Below, one piece after another: positions 1 to 8,724 of a stretch of 64,000 nucleotides of DNA. The first letter of the stretch is position 1, and every line of letters begins with the position of its first letter. A program made the position numbers and the translations under genes. The DNA is taken from positions 3,225,501 through 3,289,500 of the forward strand of contig NC_020156.1 of NCBI RefSeq assembly GCF_000332115.1, given 5' to 3'. This DNA comes from Nonlabens dokdonensis DSW-6 (GTDB taxonomy: Bacteria; Bacteroidota; Bacteroidia; Flavobacteriales; Flavobacteriaceae). The notes beneath the pieces are model-generated. The model was not told where the DNA came from. It was given only the letters and a program-made list of their open reading frames with translations, and did no database searches.

Positions 1-162
1 AAAGATGCAGACTGGTTGTTTGGTTTTGTAAATGAGCAAGGTAAATTGTTACCACGCCGTCTTACAGGAACATCTTTAAAATATCAACGTAAAGTGGCTG
101 TAGCGGTTAAACGTGCTCGTCACATAGCTATCATGCCTTACGTAGGTGATTTACTTAAATAA
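1..162 (+). CDS. rpsR: 30S ribosomal protein bS18, 3' part
   Basis: This is the C-terminal 53 codons of ribosomal protein S18, a component of the small-subunit platform; the start lies outside the window. The visible reading frame contains the conserved run around [17 protein letters not shown], then a basic KRARH segment and the MPYVGDLLK ending usual for Bacteroidota bS18. The TAA stop is 18 bases before rplI, so the two are almost certainly co-transcribed, matching the widespread rpsF-rpsR-rplI order. Confidence 0.95.
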   Translation, partial: KDADWLFGFVNEQGKLLPRRLTGTSLKYQRKVAVAVKRARHIAIMPYVGDLLK

Positions 163-180
163 TAAAATCAGATTAACAAT

Positions 181-630
181 ATGGAACTTATATTAAAGAA
201 AGATGTAGAACATTTAGGTTTTACAGACGATGTAGTGACTGTTAAGCCTGGTTATGGCCGTAACTTTTTAATTCCTAATGGTCTTGCTGTAATGGCAACT
301 ACTAGCGCTAAAAAAGTACTTGCTGAAACGCTTAAGCAAAGAGCTCATAAAGAAGCTTCTAATATTAAGGCTGCTCAAGAGCAAGCAGATAAACTTGCTG
401 CTTTAGACCTTAAAATTACTGCTAAAACTGGCGATGGGGATAAATTATTTGGATCTATCACAACGGCTGATGTTTCTGATGCGCTTGCAAAGAATGATGT
501 AGAGATCGAAAAGAAATTTATATCTGTAGCTGGTGGAACAATTAAAAGACTAGGTCAGTATGAAGCTGATATACGTTTTCACAGAGAAGTAAGTTCTAAA
601 CTTATTTTTAACGTAGTAGCTGAAAAATAA
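181..630 (+). CDS. rplI: 50S ribosomal protein bL9
   Basis: Large-subunit ribosomal protein L9, which binds 23S rRNA near the L1 stalk base. The 149-residue product has normal family length. The N-terminal RNA-binding domain is recognisable (ELILKKDVEHLGFTDDVV, then VKPGYGRNFLIP), followed by the long connecting helix (about 45-75) and the C-terminal domain with the GDKLFGSITTADV signature (about 85-97). It follows rpsR by 18 bases and ends just before a strong hairpin terminator, so it is the last gene of the ribosomal operon. Confidence 0.97.
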   Translation: MELILKKDVEHLGFTDDVVTVKPGYGRNFLIPNGLAVMATTSAKKVLAETLKQRAHKEASNIKAAQEQADKLAALDLKITAKTGDGDKLFGSITTADVSDALAKNDVEIEKKFISVAGGTIKRLGQYEADIRFHREVSSKLIFNVVAEK

Positions 631-649
631 GATTTATCTTAATTATCAT

Positions 650-682
650 AAAGCCGTTTCATTAATTTGAAGCGGCTTTTTC
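650..682 (+). terminator. Rho-independent terminator after rplI
   Basis: An 11-bp stem (one G-U pair) AAAGCCGTTTC / GAAGCGGCTTT encloses an 8-base AT loop and is followed by a T run. It lies 20 bases after the rplI stop and should end the rpsR-rplI transcript. Confidence 0.8.
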
Positions 683-713
683 AATTTTAATAAGCAACAA
701 CAAATGAATTTAT

Positions 714-1208
714 ATGAAGTATAGAAGATTAACAAAAGAACAACTGGAAGAAATGCATCCAGAGTTTATAAACTTTCTAGCCTCACAATCAATTACTGCT
801 TCTGAATGGGAAGAAATTAAATCTAGTAAGCCACAAGTCGCAGAGGAAGAGATTGACGTTTTTTCTGATCTTGTTTGGGACGGTGTTCTTAACAAAGCAG
901 AATATTTAGAGCATATTTCTCCTAGAACCATGAACTTATTCTCTCTTGGAGAAAATGAAATGGAGCTTATTTCTATAATAGTAGGAGATGAGCTTATAGA
1001 TATCACTACTGATGAAGGATATAAGTGGTTGCAAAAAAACTTGTTAGACGATGAAGTAAAGATTTTTACTGCAAAGAAATCTTACAGTGAAAATCCTAAT
1101 GAAGACAAGTTTAAATTAATTGAATCTGGAGCGGTAATTACAAAAGGAGATTTATTTAATTATTTTGATGATTTGATGGAGTTAGGAAAAGAAACGAATG
1201 GTTTTTAA
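714..1208 (+). CDS. DUF6495-type conserved flavobacterial protein
   Basis: A 164-residue soluble acidic protein of unknown function. It begins MKYRRLTKEQLEEMHPEF and contains WDGVLNKAEYLEHIS near residue 60. I recognise it as the flavobacterial family labelled DUF6495, often found next to the rpsF-rpsR-rplI cluster; that attribution is from memory. There is no signal peptide or membrane segment. It starts 32 bases after the rplI terminator, so it is read either from a promoter I could not pinpoint or by read-through, and it ends before a bidirectional hairpin shared with the convergent barrel gene. Confidence 0.75.
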   Translation: MKYRRLTKEQLEEMHPEFINFLASQSITASEWEEIKSSKPQVAEEEIDVFSDLVWDGVLNKAEYLEHISPRTMNLFSLGENEMELISIIVGDELIDITTDEGYKWLQKNLLDDEVKIFTAKKSYSENPNEDKFKLIESGAVITKGDLFNYFDDLMELGKETNGF

Positions 1209-1245
1209 TCTATTGATCTCAAAAGTTATTTATTGAAGAATAAAA

Positions 1246-1278
1246 AAAGGTTGCTAGAGTTTATCTAGCAACCTTTAT
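1246..1278. terminator. Bidirectional terminator
   Basis: A perfect 13-bp stem, AAAGGTTGCTAGA / TCTAGCAACCTTT, with a 5-base loop. There is an A run on the left and a short T run on the right, so it can terminate both the 714-1208 gene and the convergent 1297-1794 gene. Confidence 0.8.
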
Positions 1279-1296
1279 ATTTCCACTTAATATTTC

Positions 1297-1794
1297 TTAG
1301 AAACGATACCTAATGCCTAAGGCGATATCATTATCTACTCCATCTCTAAAATCTCCGAAATAAAGCTCCGGTCTGATATCCAATGAAAGTGTCAATGGAA
1401 ATGGGAAGTTATATTCAATACCTACCTGACCTGCTGCAAGAAGGAAAAACTCAGAATCATCTTCAAAATCACCTCTTCTCCTGAAATCATCATCGATACT
1501 AATAGAACCTAAACCTGCTCCCGCACCAGCATACCAATTGAAGCCTCCATCAATGTTCCATACCCATTGATAAATACCTGTTGCTTTGAACCCATCAAAC
1601 CCATCACCATCTTCATAGCCTAAATCTATTTCGAGGCGATTGTTAGACCCTAGAGCTCTTTGATAAGAAATTTCAGTTCCAAATCCATCTCCATCTCCAA
1701 GTCGAATTCCTATAGCATTGTTAGAAATATCTTGTGCATTTGACTGTATTAAAAAACCTAATCCTAATAAAACTGTTAATACTATCTTTTTCAT
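1297..1794 (-). CDS. Small outer-membrane beta-barrel protein
   Basis: A 165-residue exported protein. Residues 1-20 form a signal peptide ending in SNAQ. The rest alternates polar and aromatic residues in beta-strand style (GIRLGDGDGFGTEISYQRAL, then IEYNFPFPLTLSLDIRPELYFG) and finishes in RYRF, an aromatic C-terminus as expected for an OmpW/OmpX-like eight-stranded barrel. Glycine/aspartate-rich turns (DGDGFDGF) resemble periplasmic or loop turns. It lies downstream of the TonB-dependent receptor on the same strand with an 81-base gap. The exact role is unknown; a structural or small-molecule porin function is inference. Confidence 0.7.
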   Translation of the reverse strand: MKKIVLTVLLGLGFLIQSNAQDISNNAIGIRLGDGDGFGTEISYQRALGSNNRLEIDLGYEDGDGFDGFKATGIYQWVWNIDGGFNWYAGAGAGLGSISIDDDFRRRGDFEDDSEFFLLAAGQVGIEYNFPFPLTLSLDIRPELYFGDFRDGVDNDIALGIRYRF

Positions 1795-1875
1795 AATTTA
1801 TTTAATTTGATAACAAATATTCTAATAAATTATACTGCAAAAAGTTTTTATTACGTTAAATAATGTAGTATTTAT

Positions 1876-4362
1876 TTAGCCTTCAAAACCATCGTCTCCA
1901 TCATTGTCACCACTACGTTCACCACGTTCTCGTTTCTTCTTCTCGTTAAAGCGGTAAACAAAAGTTACGATGAACTGTCTTTCTCTCCATTGAAAGGCGC
2001 TATCAGAAATAAAACTAGGCTGGATCTGGCCGTCAACAATAATGTCTGGACCGATAGTCGTACTTTCTCGACGACGGCTGTTAAACACGTCGCTTACACT
2101 GGCAGTAATAGTTGCATTTTCTCCAAAAACATCTTTGCTCGCCGCAAGATTTAAAGTAGCAATTCCATCATTTGTTCCTTGTGCATTTTCACTAGCACCA
2201 CGATAATTTAGTCGTGTTTGAAAATCAATTTCTGCAGGTAAAGTTATTTTTTGATTTAGTCTAGCAAAGTAGGTGGTGTTATTGAATGTAAAATCTTGAT
2301 CTTCAAAAGCACCATCAGTATCTACATTAAAAACGTTAAAATCACTATTGATAGTCCACCATTTAAATGGTCTATAAGTAAGTGTTAATTCATATCCTAT
2401 CCTGCGTTCCTTAGATAGATTTACAGGAAAACGACGTATAATTGGGTCTCCATTATCTGTCAGAATAGGATTGTTATTCTCATCTACAACTACTTGTTGT
2501 ATTCGTTCCCAATTATCATCACTTATGTTCATATAAGCTGCGGTGCTTAAAGTAAACTTAGTCCATCTTTTAATATAACCCAATTCTACACTATTTGTAA
2601 ATGTGGGATCTAGATCCACATTTCCTTGAAAAATGTTAGACTCACTACTACGACTAGGAAATGGATTAAGAGATCTACCGCGTGGTCTTCTTATCCTGCG
2701 ATTGTAGCCTAAGGTAAGATTCTCACCTTGTTTTATCTCATAGCTCATATTTACCGTAGGAAATAAACTATGATAATTTTTATTTGCCGTCTCATTCGTG
2801 GTAGCTTGAAAAATGTTTACATCTGTATATTCATATCTAAGTCCAGTTAAAAACGAGAAGTTATTTATTTTACGCCCATATTGTACATAAGTAGCGTGGA
2901 TTAATTCTTCATAATTAAAGGTATTATTAAGTCCAGCATCTGGAATTAGATCTGTGTTGGAAGTTTCAAAATCACGTTCTGCCAGAAAGAAAGAAGTTGT
3001 TATGTCTCTATAGTTCCCACGATATCCAGCTTCCCAATTAATATTTTCACCTATGGGCAATTCATAATCTATCTGAACAAGTGCATTACGCTCATCAGTA
3101 TTTTGATCGCTAAATTCTAGATCATTAAGAGTATTAGTAGTAGTTTCGGTTTCTGTAATGTTTGCTAATTCTTGTTCAATTTCAAATCCATATTGAATAC
3201 TAGCGGTAAGTTTTTGCCCATTATCATCTAAGTCATTTTTATAATCTAAAGTGAATTGTACATCATCTTCGTTTTCACCTTCGTTTTCTATTCTTCTTGT
3301 AGCTTCATTTAAATTTAGATTTTCATCAAATCTGTCAATGGTATTAGTGGTAATATCATCATCATTACCATAACGATATACGGCGTTTGCAATTATGTTA
3401 CTCTTTTGATTAATATCATATTGAGCACCTAGACTTGTAAATAAGCTACGACCTAATCGATCAAAAACTCTACGTTCATTTACAAACTTATTTTGTGCGT
3501 CAGGAGAGTTGAACTCTGTGTCAGAGCGGGCGTTACCAGGAGTGGTGCGATATCTCCATCCTGTATTTGTAAATAAATTCCATTTGTTTTTTCTGTAATT
3601 TCCATTAAATGATAATCCTAGACGTTCTGGAATACCGGACTCCAATTGTAAATTTCCATTAAAACCTCTTTGAGATTCTTTACGGAGTATAATATTTAAG
3701 ATTCCTGCTGTACCTTCTGCATCATATCTTGCGCTAGGAGAAGTAATCACTTCTATTTTTTCTATGGTTTCAGCAGGTATTTGTCTAAGGGCATCGGCTC
3801 CATCTAATCCTACTAAAGCACTTGGGCGACCATCTATAAAAATGGTTACATTATCATTACCACGCAATGCCACGTTACCTTCGACGTCTACAGAAACTGA
3901 TGGTACATTATCTAATACATCGCTCGCTGAACCACCACGCACCGTAAGATCTTTACCAATATTGTAGATTTTCTTATCTAACCTTATGTCTACAGTAGTT
4001 TTTTCGGCTATGACGATGGCAGCATCCAGCTCTGCTACATCGACTTCTAAAGAGATCGTTCCATAGTCTTTATCTTCAGTTATCGTTTGATTTTCTCTAA
4101 CAACACTCTTAAACGTTATGTATTCCCATTTTACAGTGTAAGTACCTGGAGTAATGCTTATAGAGTAATTACCTTCTAAGTCGGTGACGCCACCTTGAGG
4201 AGCTTTTTGAGGATTCTTACTTATAAATGAGACAGTTGCAAACTCTAGTGGGGTTCCAGTATTTTTATCTATCAACTTACCTTTTACAGTAATTGGAGTA
4301 TCATTTTGCGAGTAAGAAAAACAGGCAGTTAACAGAAATACAAATAATAAAATTTTTTTCAT
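1876..4362 (-). CDS. TonB-dependent receptor with N-terminal carboxypeptidase-like domain
   Basis: An 828-residue outer-membrane protein. Residues 1-18 are a signal peptide. Residues about 24-105 form a carboxypeptidase-regulatory-like domain (ITVKGKLIDKNTGTPLEFATV). Residues about 125-225 form the plug (SASDVLDNVPSVSVDVEGNVALRG, then IEVITSPSARYDAEGTAGILNI). The remainder is a large barrel of the OMP_b-brl_3 type. The tail is unusual: after the last strand it carries a highly charged stretch of about 20 residues (KKKRERGERSGDNDGDDG), facing either side of the membrane. No SusD partner is adjacent, so a substrate cannot be named. A near-palindrome sits in the leader, 3 bases from the start codon. 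Confidence 0.85.
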   Translation of the reverse strand: MKKILLFVFLLTACFSYSQNDTPITVKGKLIDKNTGTPLEFATVSFISKNPQKAPQGGVTDLEGNYSISITPGTYTVKWEYITFKSVVRENQTITEDKDYGTISLEVDVAELDAAIVIAEKTTVDIRLDKKIYNIGKDLTVRGGSASDVLDNVPSVSVDVEGNVALRGNDNVTIFIDGRPSALVGLDGADALRQIPAETIEKIEVITSPSARYDAEGTAGILNIILRKESQRGFNGNLQLESGIPERLGLSFNGNYRKNKWNLFTNTGWRYRTTPGNARSDTEFNSPDAQNKFVNERRVFDRLGRSLFTSLGAQYDINQKSNIIANAVYRYGNDDDITTNTIDRFDENLNLNEATRRIENEGENEDDVQFTLDYKNDLDDNGQKLTASIQYGFEIEQELANITETETTTNTLNDLEFSDQNTDERNALVQIDYELPIGENINWEAGYRGNYRDITTSFFLAERDFETSNTDLIPDAGLNNTFNYEELIHATYVQYGRKINNFSFLTGLRYEYTDVNIFQATTNETANKNYHSLFPTVNMSYEIKQGENLTLGYNRRIRRPRGRSLNPFPSRSSESNIFQGNVDLDPTFTNSVELGYIKRWTKFTLSTAAYMNISDDNWERIQQVVVDENNNPILTDNGDPIIRRFPVNLSKERRIGYELTLTYRPFKWWTINSDFNVFNVDTDGAFEDQDFTFNNTTYFARLNQKITLPAEIDFQTRLNYRGASENAQGTNDGIATLNLAASKDVFGENATITASVSDVFNSRRRESTTIGPDIIVDGQIQPSFISDSAFQWRERQFIVTFVYRFNEKKKRERGERSGDNDGDDGFEG

Positions 4363-4364
4363 AA

Positions 4365-4390
4365 CGATCTTAAGGTTTAACCTTTGATCG
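4365..4390. promoter_or_regulatory. Inverted repeat in the leader of the TonB-dependent receptor gene
   Basis: CGATC, two bases, AAGGTT, one base, AACCTT, one base, GATCG form a 26-bp near-perfect inverted repeat. It begins 3 bases upstream of the receptor start codon (minus strand), a position able to block translation or bind a repressor. Function is inference. Confidence 0.35.
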
Positions 4391-4432
4391 TAAATCTATC
4401 CTATGGTTTCATAGAGCTTTACTAAACTTAAG

Positions 4433-5539
4433 TTAAAGCTCGTCGCTTGGCAACTCTTTACTGTCTTCCATTAAGAAAGCCTTAAGAAAAGCATCCAGAT
4501 CACCGTTTAAAACGGCATCTACATTTCCAGTTTCATGTCCAGTTCTTACATCTTTTATTAATTTATAAGGATGTAACACATAATTGCGTATTTGAGAACC
4601 CCATTCTATTTTCATTTTTCCAGACTCTATTTCTTGCCTTGCTGCATTTCTCTTTTGTAATTCTATTTCAAACAATTGAGATTTGAGCATTTGCATTGCT
4701 TTTTCCCTGTTCTCCAGCTGCGATCTGGTTTCTGAATTATGAATGACAATCCCAGAAGGATGGTGCGTTAAAATAGCTTTAGTTTCCACTTTATTCACAT
4801 TTTGTCCACCTGCGCCACTGGATCGAGCAAAATCCCATGAAATATCGGCTGGATTAATGTCTATCTCTATAGAATCATCTGCAAGAGGATAAACATAAAC
4901 CGAGGCAAATGAAGTGTGACGTTTTGCGTTAGAATCAAAGGGAGAAATACGTACTAATCGATGGACTCCATTCTCGCTTTTTAACCAGCCAAAACTATAG
5001 TCTCCTTCAATTTCTAATGTAACTGTTTTAATGCCGGCAACATCGCCTGCTTGAAAGTTGAGTTCTTTTACTTTATAGCCGTTTTTTTCTGACCACATGA
5101 GGTACATTCTCATCAACATTTCTGCCCAGTCGCAGGATTCTGTCCCACCAGCACCAGCAGTAATTTGTAAGACAGCACTCATATCATCGCCTTCATTAGA
5201 GAGCATGTTTTTAAACTCTAGCTTCTCAATCAAATCATTTGCCGCGTTGTATTTGAGCATCACGTCTTGCTCAGTCGCTTCGTCTTCTTTGAAGAACTCA
5301 TACAAGACTTCAAGGTCTTCTATTAAAGTTACAGCAGTGGCATAATCTGTAGTCCATTGCTTTTTATTTCTCAAGACTTTCATGATGCTTTCTGCTTCTT
5401 TAGGATCGTTCCAGAAATCTGGTGAGAACGTTTTTTCCTCAAGATTGGTTATTTCTATTTGTTTGGCATCGATTTGTAGATAATTCTTGAGTTTAATAAC
5501 TCTTTCTTGCAATTCCTTAACCTGTTCAGCAGTGATCAT
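4433..5539 (-). CDS. prfB: Peptide chain release factor 2, without programmed frameshift
   Basis: RF2 hydrolyses peptidyl-tRNA at UAA and UGA codons. The 368-residue protein has the RF2-specific SPF tripeptide (RISPFDSNAKRH, about 197) and the catalytic GGQ loop (SSGAGGQNVNKVET, about 243). The N-terminus aligns with E. coli RF2, including the segment corresponding to LRGYL-D, which here reads LKNYLQIDAK. In many bacteria an in-frame UGA and +1 shift interrupt that point; here the codons are CTA CAA ATC and the frame is continuous from the ATG, so autoregulation by frameshifting is absent. A TATTTTTG -7-like element lies at 5560-5567 on the minus strand. Confidence 0.95.
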   Translation of the reverse strand: MITAEQVKELQERVIKLKNYLQIDAKQIEITNLEEKTFSPDFWNDPKEAESIMKVLRNKKQWTTDYATAVTLIEDLEVLYEFFKEDEATEQDVMLKYNAANDLIEKLEFKNMLSNEGDDMSAVLQITAGAGGTESCDWAEMLMRMYLMWSEKNGYKVKELNFQAGDVAGIKTVTLEIEGDYSFGWLKSENGVHRLVRISPFDSNAKRHTSFASVYVYPLADDSIEIDINPADISWDFARSSGAGGQNVNKVETKAILTHHPSGIVIHNSETRSQLENREKAMQMLKSQLFEIELQKRNAARQEIESGKMKIEWGSQIRNYVLHPYKLIKDVRTGHETGNVDAVLNGDLDAFLKAFLMEDSKELPSDEL

Positions 5540-5624
5540 AAAGTGGTTTTCAACAGTTGCAAAAATAGAATTAAATTCTTTGCTATGGAGAAGCTATATG
5601 TAAGGTATAGGGATTATTTTTATA

Positions 5625-5642
5625 CCGCTTTCGCGAAAGCGG
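5625..5642. repeat. Dispersed palindrome copy 1 (18 bp, intergenic)
   Basis: CCGCTTTCGCGAAAGCGG, a perfect 18-bp palindrome between the divergent prfB and threonine aldolase genes. The rest of this 186-base gap is AT-rich with no further gene seen. Confidence 0.9.
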
Positions 5643-5725
5643 AATTACAACAATAATATTTCTTTAAAACATAGTTTTAGGCACTATCATGATGCAAATT
5701 AGAAAGCTATTATTAATATTTATAT

Positions 5726-6742
5726 ATGATTGATTTAAGAAGTGATACGGTGACGAAACCTTCCAAAGGAATGATGGAGGCTATATTCAACGCACAAGTA
5801 GGTGATGACGTTTATAAGGAAGACCCAACTGTAAATGAGCTGGAAAGGCGAGTGGCAGAAATGTTCGGGATGGATGAGGCGCTTTTTTTTCCTACTGGTA
5901 GTATGGCAAATCAGGCAGCTATTAAAATGCACACGCAACCTGGTGAGCAATTGATTTGTGATAAATATGCTCATGTTTATAACTATGAAGGTGGAGGCGT
6001 TTCATTTAATAGTGGTGTTTCTTGTAAGCTCCTTGATGGAAGCAGAGGTATGATTACGGCAGCTCAAGTGGAGGAAGCAATTAATCCGCCTGATTTTTAT
6101 CATAGCCCGCTTACTACTTTAGTGTGTTTAGAGAATACAACAAATAAAGGTGGTGGCGCATGTTATGATATGCAAACATTTAAAGAAATTAAAGCGGTTT
6201 GTGAAAAGCATCAACTAGGCTTGCATCTCGACGGTGCTCGCCTATGGAACGCTATTATAGCTACCGGTCAGGATCCTAAAGATTACGGGAAAATTTTTGA
6301 TACTATATCAGTCTGTTTTTCTAAAGGGATGGGAACTCCATTAGGAACTGTACTTTGTGGTAAGAAGGAAATAATGAAAAAAGCGATGCGAGTTCGTAAA
6401 GTACTAGGCGGCGGCATGAGGCAAATAGGTTTTATGGCTGCGGCAGCAATTTATGCGCTTGATCATAATTTTGAACGTCTTCAACAAGATCATCTTAGAG
6501 CACAAGAATTGGGAACATTTCTTTCAAAATTACCTTATGTTTCTAAGGTAGAGCCTATAGAAACTAATATTATCATTTTTGAGGTAGCTGATGAAAATAA
6601 GATTATAAATTACCTCACCGAGCATGATGTAATCATTAGTAATATGGGAAGTGGTAAGCTTAGACTAGTGACACATTTAGATTATACAGATGAAGATCAA
6701 TCAAATATGAAACAAATTCTAAGCGATTACTTAAAAATATAA
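5726..6742 (+). CDS. ltaE: Low-specificity L-threonine aldolase
   Basis: A PLP enzyme that cleaves L-threonine (and allo-threonine) to glycine and acetaldehyde. The 338 residues match family length. Signatures are MIDLRSDTVTKPS at the start, the PTGSMANQ turn (about 56-63), HLDGARLWNA (about 167-176) and the Schiff-base lysine in CFSKGMGTPLG (Lys200). The protein is cytosolic. The gene stands alone, divergent from prfB, with only AT-rich DNA and the palindrome upstream. Confidence 0.92.
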   Translation: MIDLRSDTVTKPSKGMMEAIFNAQVGDDVYKEDPTVNELERRVAEMFGMDEALFFPTGSMANQAAIKMHTQPGEQLICDKYAHVYNYEGGGVSFNSGVSCKLLDGSRGMITAAQVEEAINPPDFYHSPLTTLVCLENTTNKGGGACYDMQTFKEIKAVCEKHQLGLHLDGARLWNAIIATGQDPKDYGKIFDTISVCFSKGMGTPLGTVLCGKKEIMKKAMRVRKVLGGGMRQIGFMAAAAIYALDHNFERLQQDHLRAQELGTFLSKLPYVSKVEPIETNIIIFEVADENKIINYLTEHDVIISNMGSGKLRLVTHLDYTDEDQSNMKQILSDYLKI

Positions 6743-6821
6743 TTCTTAAAGTGAAGTTAAAAAGCCATACGTCGATGTTTAAACTCTTTTTAACTAACTT
6801 AACTAGCATAAGTATCTCCAT

Positions 6822-6854
6822 TTGATTATTTAGACTTAAATTATATCACCTTTG
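6822..6854 (+). promoter_or_regulatory. Candidate promoter of the OmpA-family gene
   Basis: TTG at 6822-6824, a 22-base spacer, then CACCTTTG at 6847-6854, one base off the Bacteroidota -7 consensus TAnnTTTG. The start codon is 30 bases further on. Confidence 0.45.
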
Positions 6855-6884
6855 TAAAATAATTATAATTTAAATTCAACCTAA

Positions 6885-7997
6885 ATGAAAAAATTAGTAC
6901 TATCCCTAGTAGCGATCGCTTCTGCAAGTTTTGCATTTGCACAAGATCTACCTACTAATCCAGAACCAGGAAAATGTTATGTACGTTGTACTACTCCTGA
7001 TGTGTATGAAAACGAAACTGTAAGCCTTGAGGCAACTCCAGCTTATAAAAAACTTAAAGTTGTTCCCGCAACTTATGAAACGGTAACCGAGAGAGTTTTA
7101 GTAAAGGAAGCTTCCAAAAAATTGAGAGTTATTCCAGCTACTTATAAAACTGAAACTAGAACTTACGTTAAGAAACAGGCCGGTTCTACTATCTCTGTGA
7201 CTCCAGCAACATTTGGAAAAACTACTGAAACTATAGAGGTGAAGCCAGCTTATGCACAGTGGGAAATGAGTTCTGTACCACCAGCAGAATGTACGTCTTC
7301 TAATCCAGACGACTGTCGTTACTGGTGTTACAAAGGTTATCCAGCAGAATTTACTACTGTTTCTTTAACTACACTCGCAAGTGATGCCTCTTTTGATCGT
7401 ACTCCGGTACCAGAACAAATGGGAACTTACACTGTAAAAGTAGTAGATCAACCAGCTAGAGTTGAAGAAATTGAAATCCCAGCAGAATACGCAAATATTA
7501 CAAAGACTGTTTTGAAGTCTGATGCTACGACAACAGAAGATGTTGTCCCATCTACATCAAAAACTGTTTCTCGTGAGAGATTAGTTTCTAAAGGAGGTTT
7601 AACTGTTTGGTCTGAAGTAGATTGTAAACTAGTAGAGTATAATGGTCTAGCAATTAACTGGAGACTTGGAAGCGCTACATTAACTGCTGCCGATAAGTCT
7701 GAGATTGATGCAAAATTATTAAGCGTTATGAATAGTACTGCTGGTTCTAAAGTAGAGGTTGCTTCTCATACCGATTCAAGAGGTTCTAAAACTTCTAATC
7801 AATCTTTATCTGAAAGACGTGCACAAGCTGTAGCAAATTACCTAATGTCTAAAGGTATTAATGCATCTCGTATCGTTGCAAATGGATACGGAGAAACTCG
7901 TTTAAAAAACCGTTGTGCTGATGGTGTTTCTTGTACAGAGCGTGAGCACAGAGCAAACCGTCGTACGGAATTCCGTTTGATTAACGCAGGAAACTAA
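6885..7997 (+). CDS. OmpA-family outer-membrane/peptidoglycan-binding protein
   Basis: A 370-residue exported protein. Residues 1-20 are a signal peptide ending in AFAQ. The middle (about 45-220) repeats a module with consensus (V/I)PATY-x-T or PAEY-x-x-(I/T), seen at least five times (VVPATYETVTERVLV, VIPATYKTETRTYV, VTPATFGKTTETIEV, IPAEYANITKTVL), with cysteines in the segment CTSSNPDDCRYWCYKG. The C-terminal OmpA domain (about 255-368) has the SHTDSRGSKTSNQSLSERRA and GYGE motifs that bind peptidoglycan. It is monocistronic, with a promoter-like element upstream and a strong terminator downstream. The repeat region is not a barrel I recognise. Confidence 0.82.
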   Translation: MKKLVLSLVAIASASFAFAQDLPTNPEPGKCYVRCTTPDVYENETVSLEATPAYKKLKVVPATYETVTERVLVKEASKKLRVIPATYKTETRTYVKKQAGSTISVTPATFGKTTETIEVKPAYAQWEMSSVPPAECTSSNPDDCRYWCYKGYPAEFTTVSLTTLASDASFDRTPVPEQMGTYTVKVVDQPARVEEIEIPAEYANITKTVLKSDATTTEDVVPSTSKTVSRERLVSKGGLTVWSEVDCKLVEYNGLAINWRLGSATLTAADKSEIDAKLLSVMNSTAGSKVEVASHTDSRGSKTSNQSLSERRAQAVANYLMSKGINASRIVANGYGETRLKNRCADGVSCTEREHRANRRTEFRLINAGN

Positions 7998-8031
7998 TCA
8001 TAGAGAATAGTTTAATTCAATATCAAGATTT

Positions 8032-8061
8032 AAAAGACCGCTTTAAAAGGCGGTCTTTTTT
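8032..8061. terminator. Bidirectional terminator
   Basis: A 10-bp stem AAAAGACCGC / GCGGTCTTTT with an 8-base loop and flanking T and A runs, between the convergent OmpA-family and AcpH-like genes. Confidence 0.85.
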
Positions 8062-8072
8062 ATTTTAAAGAA

Positions 8073-8663
8073 TTATATAATTAAATCTTTAGTTTTAATC
8101 TTTACAAATGATTCTAGGTCTTTCATGAACAAATGAAAGTCACTTTCAAGGTCTTTATAATTTGCAATAAGGTCACTAGGAGCGAGGTCCATATTGCTTT
8201 TGCCTTTTGTTCTAAGATTCATTTGTCTAAAAATGGTGGATATACCTTCTATGGTTTCATAACTTCTAAGCCAGTTTTGCTCGATCATAATAGGTAAAAA
8301 TCTCTGTACTCTTTCTGGAAGTATGGTGTAGTGTTCCAGCAAATCATTGTAAAAGGTTTGCACATATTCTCTCAAAGGCTCTTGGTGATATCTACTCCAG
8401 TTTGCAGCAAGAAAATGATCATAATAAATATCTACAATGACACCGCTCCAGTGTCCATATTTTTTTCTAATTCTATCTTTACTTTGTCGCACAATTAGAT
8501 GCTGATCTGTAAAAGTGTCGATATGTCTGTGTAGAATTATACCTTTTGCGACACGATCTGGAAACATACTAAAGTCTTTACCTCTAACAGAGTCTGCAAT
8601 GAAATTACCTATTCTTATTTCTTTATCATTTTTTGAAAGGTAAATGTGAGCGAGATAATTCAT
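8073..8663 (-). CDS. AcpH-like acyl-carrier-protein phosphodiesterase
   Basis: A 196-residue protein of the AcpH (DUF479) family, which removes 4'-phosphopantetheine from holo-ACP. Visible motifs are MNYLAHIYLS, GNFIADSVRG, the LHRHIDTFTD run (about 45-54) and the metal-ligand-like DIYYDHFLAANW. Length fits. It is cytosolic. In Bacteroidota some members of this family may act on other phosphodiesters, so substrate is uncertain. Its start lies close to the glmM promoter region on the opposite strand. Confidence 0.8.
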   Translation of the reverse strand: MNYLAHIYLSKNDKEIRIGNFIADSVRGKDFSMFPDRVAKGIILHRHIDTFTDQHLIVRQSKDRIRKKYGHWSGVIVDIYYDHFLAANWSRYHQEPLREYVQTFYNDLLEHYTILPERVQRFLPIMIEQNWLRSYETIEGISTIFRQMNLRTKGKSNMDLAPSDLIANYKDLESDFHLFMKDLESFVKIKTKDLII

Positions 8664-8671
8664 GTGCTTAA

Positions 8672-8703
8672 TTGGTAATTACTTTTTATAAAGATTACTT
8701 TTG
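8672..8703 (+). promoter_or_regulatory. Promoter of glmM
   Basis: TTG at 8672-8674, a 21-base spacer, then an exact TAnnTTTG element (TACTTTTG) at 8696-8703. This is a full match to the Bacteroidota housekeeping consensus, 21 bases before the chosen ATG. It also shows that the in-frame TTG at 8701 cannot be the start. Confidence 0.6.
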
Positions 8704-8724
8704 TGTAAATGTAAACCAATAATA

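Noticed and set aside
8701..8724. TTG start adding eight residues to glmM
   Set aside because: It overlaps the TACTTTTG promoter element; the ATG at 8725 gives the conserved N-terminus.
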